DNA of 64,000 bases from Microthrixaceae bacterium (lineage in GTDB: Bacteria > Actinomycetota > Acidimicrobiia > Acidimicrobiales > Microtrichaceae). Position 1 is the stretch's first letter; every line of letters starts with the position of its first letter. The notes under the pieces are model-generated. The model saw nothing but the letters and a program-made list of their open reading frames with translations, was not told where the DNA came from and did no database searches. This document shows, piece after piece, positions 61,143 to 64,000 of the stretch. Made by a program: the position numbers and the translations under genes. The stretch covers positions 310,001 through 374,000 of the forward strand of contig JACJWI010000002.1 in assembly GCA_020637215.1 (NCBI GenBank), in the 5' to 3' direction.

Positions 61143-61574
61143 GCTCCATTGTCGGCCGTGCCGACCCCGATCCGCCAGACGTTCCCGCGGCGCCGGGGAC
61201 GGTGCGCTCGGACCGACAGCGGTCCGACCGCGGGGATCGGGCTCTGCGCGATACCGGGGGACCCGACGAGGGCGGGAGGGAGGGGAGCGGGCCGGATCCG
61301 GCGGCGGATCGACGACCCCACACAGCGGGGCGGAGCGAGGGCCACAAGGCGCCAGCACTTGGGAGGGTGCTGGTGGCGATGCATTTGGAGGGAGATTGGT
61401 GTCCCTCGCTCCTTTGCCCCGGCTGTGGGGTGTCGGTGGGGGCGATGTCCACCGACGTCATTAGTATCGGCACAAGTCCCGTCGGCTTGAACAGATTCTG
61501 GCCGGATAATCCCATTATTTTCTGAGAGGTCTCCGCGGCGTCATGACCCCGGACCGGACCGTGAGGCACCCGTC
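61143..61574. other. 432-base intergenic region with AT-rich segment and hairpins
   Basis: No convincing gene. It separates the divergent mutase and small membrane genes. CCAGCAC and GTGCTGG form a hairpin near 61355-61380, and GTCGGTGG pairs with CCACCGAC near 61430-61455. About 61459-61530 is clearly richer in A and T, with GATAATCCCATTATTTTC (plus) and TTCAAG-N17-GATACT (minus), which could be promoters for either gene. I saw no known riboswitch consensus and cannot exclude a small RNA. Confidence 0.35.
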
Positions 61575-61805
61575 ATGATCGCTCTGCTGCTCGCCGCCGA
61601 TGACGGGAGCGGCGCGCTGTTCCTGGGCGAGGACTTCTTTCCGTGGATGATCCTCGCCTTCGGTGCCGCCATGGTCGTCGGCAACATCCTCGCCCTGGTC
61701 CGTCCTGCCGCGGACGGTCAGCGGGCTCCGGCGGGACGGGCGGCGGCGATGATCGTGGTCGGTGCGATCGCCGCGGTGTGGGGCGCGGTCAGCCTGTTGA
61801 GCTGA
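61575..61805 (+). CDS. Small membrane protein with two helices
   Basis: The 76-residue product has PWMILAFGAAMVVGNILALV and an Arg/Pro loop, then AAMIVVGAIAAVWGAVSLL. The Asp/Gly-rich N-terminus (AADDGSGALFLGEDFF) would lie outside or in the periplasmic-side space. Such two-helix proteins are common and of unknown function. It stands alone between the AT-rich region and the MBL-fold gene. A real gene is likely from its hydrophobicity pattern rather than homology. Confidence 0.6.
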   Translation: MIALLLAADDGSGALFLGEDFFPWMILAFGAAMVVGNILALVRPAADGQRAPAGRAAAMIVVGAIAAVWGAVSLLS

Positions 61806-61820
61806 CCGCAATCGCCGACG

Positions 61821-61871
61821 GTCGGTCAGTGGCCCCGGTCGGTCAGTGGCCCCGGTCGGTCAGTGGCCCCG
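61821..61871. repeat. Three perfect 17-bp direct repeats overlapping a stop codon
   Basis: GTCGGTCAGTGGCCCCG occurs three times in tandem (61821, 61838, 61855). The third copy contains the stop of the MBL-fold gene (61860-61862, minus strand), so its 3' end is duplicated twice beyond the stop. Confidence 0.9.
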
Positions 61872-62483
61872 TCGGACCCACTCCTCGAGGTTCGGGGCCT
61901 CGGCCCCGATGGTCGTCGACTCGCCGTGGCCGGTGTGCACGACGGTCTCGGGCGGCAGCGTGAGGAGCTGCTCGCGGATCGACGTGATGATCGTCGGGAA
62001 GTCCGAGAAGCTGCGCCCGGTGGCTCCGGGGCCACCGCAGAACAGCGTGTCGCCGGAGAACACGTGCCCACCCGAGACGTCGTGGAAGCTGCAGCAGCCG
62101 GGCGAGTGGCCCGGGGTGCTCAGCACCGCGAGTTCGGCGGGCCCAGCCCTCAGCACGTCGCCCGCGGCCAGGTCTCCGTCGGGATCCGCGCCCGGGTGCA
62201 CTGCGTCCCACAGCATCCGGTCGGCGGGGTGCAACAGGACCGGAGCGTCGACCAGCTCCCGCAGCGCCACCGCCGCGTTGATGTGGTCGTTGTGACCGTG
62301 GGTGAGCGCGATGGCGGTGACCCGCCGCCCGTTCACCGCCTCGGCGATCACGTCGGCGTCGTGGGCGGCGTCGACGATCAGCACCGAGCGGTCGTCGCCG
62401 ACGAGCCAGATGTTGTTGGTCACCTCCCACTCGCCGCCGTCGAGGGCGAAGACCCCGTCGGTGCGCACCAGTTCGATCGTCAT
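61860..62483 (-). CDS. MBL-fold hydrolase of the mycothiol-formaldehyde type
   Basis: The 207-residue metallo-beta-lactamase-fold protein has ALTHGHNDHINAA (H-x-H-x-D-H), STPGHSPGCCSF, FSGDTLFCGGPGATGRSFSD and TVVHTGHGESTTIGAEAPN. The DGGEWEVTNNIWLVGDD lead and this C-terminus are those of the MBL gene that in many actinomycetes follows S-(hydroxymethyl)mycothiol dehydrogenase; it probably hydrolyses the formylated thiol. Here the dehydrogenase is at 44080-45165. Its 3' end is duplicated in the 17-bp repeats. Confidence 0.88.
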   Translation of the reverse strand: MTIELVRTDGVFALDGGEWEVTNNIWLVGDDRSVLIVDAAHDADVIAEAVNGRRVTAIALTHGHNDHINAAVALRELVDAPVLLHPADRMLWDAVHPGADPDGDLAAGDVLRAGPAELAVLSTPGHSPGCCSFHDVSGGHVFSGDTLFCGGPGATGRSFSDFPTIITSIREQLLTLPPETVVHTGHGESTTIGAEAPNLEEWVRRGH

Positions 62484-62487
62484 GGGT

Positions 62488-64000
62488 TCACCCTCCTCCG
62501 GACGTGGCGCACCCGAGCGCGGCGGCCTGGGCGAGCTTCGTGATCCCGTCGACGTCGTTGTTGAGCACCATGTCGTCGAACTCGGCTTCGCCGACCTTCT
62601 CGATCATCCCGTCGACCATGCAGGTCGCCATCTCCTTCGGGATCCCCGACCCCGTCAGCTGCTCGACCAGCATGTCGCGGGTGCCGCCGAACCCGCCGCC
62701 GGTGCTCTGGGCCGGGCACCGGGTGCCGACGGCGGGCAGGGTGAGGTCGACCAGGTAGTCGACCACGGCGTCCTCGATGCAGGGACCGCCCCGGAGGAAC
62801 GCGGTGTGGCCGTCGCCCTCGTAGGTCAGCAGCACGCTGCCCGTGAGTGCAGCGGACATCTCCTGGGCCCACTCGTAGGGTGTGGCCGGGTCACCGACGG
62901 TGCCGATGACGAGGATGGGCGGTGCGCCGACCGCGGACGGCGCCGGGGTGGGCTCCGCCGGGGCGGGCCAGTCGTTGCAGCCGGTGAGGCCGGCGCCGAG
63001 CAGACCCCCGAAGGTCGGTGCCGCGGCACGGATCTTCTCCTCCTCGACGCGGGCCTGCTCCTCGGTGAGGTGGTCGTTCTGGTCCGCGCAGTTGACCATG
63101 GTCTGCGCGTCGCTCGAGTTGTCGTAGCTGCCGTCGGCCTGTCGCCCGGTCTGGCGGTCCACCAACGCCAGGATCGTCTTCGCACCCCCGGAGCGGATGT
63201 TCTTGATCGCCTTCGCGGTCGGACCCCACGTCGAGGTGTCGTAGAGCGCGGTCGCGAGGCCGTAGTCGAACAGGTCCGACGTCAGCGTGCGGGTGCCCGC
63301 GCCGGTCTTCACCTCGACCGGCTTCTCCTCGAGGGACCGGCGGGTCGACTCGATCGCCGCCGCGGTGTCGGGGGCGAGGGCGCAGGACTTGTCCGCATCG
63401 CAGGTGGTGACGAAGTTCCCGAGCGTGCGCTCGAACCCCGTCGCCTGGACCATGGCCTGGTCGGCCACCGATGCCGACGGGCTGACCGAGCCGTCGAGGA
63501 CCATCGCCCGGATGTTCGCGGGGAACTTCGCCGCATAGGTCGCCCCGATGGCGGTGCCGTACGAGTAGCCGAGGTAGTTGAGCTTCTCGTCGCCGACCGC
63601 GGCGCGGATGCGGTCCATGTCCGCGGCCACGTCAGCGGTGCTCATGTGCGTGACCAGGTCGGGGTTGCGGGTCTCGCACCCCTTCCGCAGCTCGGCCTGC
63701 TGGGCCTCGGAGTGGGCCCGTTCGGCGTCGTCGTCGGGAGACAGGTCACCTTCGAGCTGCTCGTCCTTCTGGTCGTCGTCCAGGCAGCGGACCGGATCGC
63801 TCTCCCCGACGCCGCGCGGGTCGAAGCTGACCAGGTCGAACCGGTCGGTCAGCGACGACGGGAACGCCATCGACGCGTTGGCGAGGAACTCGAGACCCGA
63901 ACCGCCCGGCCCGCCGGGGTTCATCACGAGGGACCCGATCCGCTCGTCGGCGGACCCCGTCGACTTCTTGCGCGCCAACGCCAGGTCGAGGGTCGGGCCG
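62488..64000 (-). CDS. Alpha/beta hydrolase of the tripeptidyl-aminopeptidase-like (SlpD/TAP) type, N-terminus off the window
   Basis: The frame is open to the right edge. GSLVMNPGGPGGSGLEFL, DLVSFDPRGVGES and the nucleophile NYLGYSYGTAIG identify the TAP-like peptidase family. The C-terminal TAP domain has LVIGTVGDPATPYEWAQEM and YEGDGHTAFLRGGPC with the histidine. Paired cysteines (CDADKSCAL; CNDW; GGPCIEDA; TRCPA) suit an exported protein, but the signal peptide would be upstream of the window. An extra C-terminal helical segment (LVEQLTGSGIPKEMATCMVD) follows. It ends four bases before the MBL gene start, so they may be cotranscribed. Confidence 0.88.
   Translation of the reverse strand, partial: GPTLDLALARKKSTGSADERIGSLVMNPGGPGGSGLEFLANASMAFPSSLTDRFDLVSFDPRGVGESDPVRCLDDDQKDEQLEGDLSPDDDAERAHSEAQQAELRKGCETRNPDLVTHMSTADVAADMDRIRAAVGDEKLNYLGYSYGTAIGATYAAKFPANIRAMVLDGSVSPSASVADQAMVQATGFERTLGNFVTTCDADKSCALAPDTAAAIESTRRSLEEKPVEVKTGAGTRTLTSDLFDYGLATALYDTSTWGPTAKAIKNIRSGGAKTILALVDRQTGRQADGSYDNSSDAQTMVNCADQNDHLTEEQARVEEEKIRAAAPTFGGLLGAGLTGCNDWPAPAEPTPAPSAVGAPPILVIGTVGDPATPYEWAQEMSAALTGSVLLTYEGDGHTAFLRGGPCIEDAVVDYLVDLTLPAVGTRCPAQSTGGGFGGTRDMLVEQLTGSGIPKEMATCMVDGMIEKVGEAEFDDMVLNNDVDGITKLAQAAALGCATSGGG

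Noticed and set aside
61143..61500. Cobalamin riboswitch upstream of the mutase
   Set aside because: No B12-box consensus or the expected multi-stem core could be read on the minus strand. Left as an open intergenic region.

Overview
The window is high-GC DNA with the gene content of an actinomycete. It has a mycothiol-dependent formaldehyde dehydrogenase, an acyl-CoA carboxylase beta subunit followed by a tiny epsilon subunit, and a crotonyl-CoA carboxylase/reductase with an ethylmalonyl-CoA-type mutase. GTG starts and 4-base stop/start overlaps are frequent. I infer Actinomycetota, possibly class Acidimicrobiia; there is no rRNA or marker phylogeny here to prove it. Genes run off both ends.

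Layout. Bases 1 to about 7,990 look like accessory DNA: a DUF4259-type gene, a PIN toxin with an HTH antitoxin, small DUF genes, a MobF relaxase-helicase, a tyrosine integrase, a DUF1963 protein, and then tRNA-Ala(TGC), whose 3' end faces this block. From 8.1 to 31.3 kb come chromosomal genes: a DinB-like protein, a TMEM175-type channel, LtrA, a PQQ-propeller protein, prfC, a serine hydrolase, a NarL-type two-component pair, two coupled alpha/beta hydrolases, xseAB, a universal stress protein, an ABC exporter, uppP and a TetR-controlled heterodimeric ABC exporter. From 31.3 to 36.1 kb is an information-processing cluster: tadA, tRNA-Ser(CGA), SRP RNA, tRNA-Ser(GGA), dnaX, ybaB/ebfC, recR. Two arrays of an unusual 60-bp palindromic repeat flank tadA and the first tRNA-Ser in opposite orientations.

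From 36.2 to 64 kb most genes are metabolic: a membrane cytochrome fused to a molybdopterin oxidoreductase, a thiolase, a regulated CPA2 antiporter, ccrA with methylmalonyl-CoA epimerase, mycothiol formaldehyde dehydrogenase, a sulfatase, a VapBC pair, a nuclease and a DNA ligase, a LOG protein, an acyl-CoA carboxylase, a flavoprotein, a metallophosphatase, a family III CoA-transferase, a degenerate GGDEF protein, ethylmalonyl-CoA mutase, a metallo-beta-lactamase-fold hydrolase and a secreted alpha/beta hydrolase.

The thiolase, CcrA, epimerase, mutase and acyl-CoA carboxylase together cover much of the ethylmalonyl-CoA and propionyl-CoA/methylmalonyl-CoA routes. The thiolase and ccrA share a near-identical palindrome upstream of their starts, which suggests a common regulator. 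Motif positions were read by eye, family names come from recognising sequence patterns, and nothing was searched against a database.
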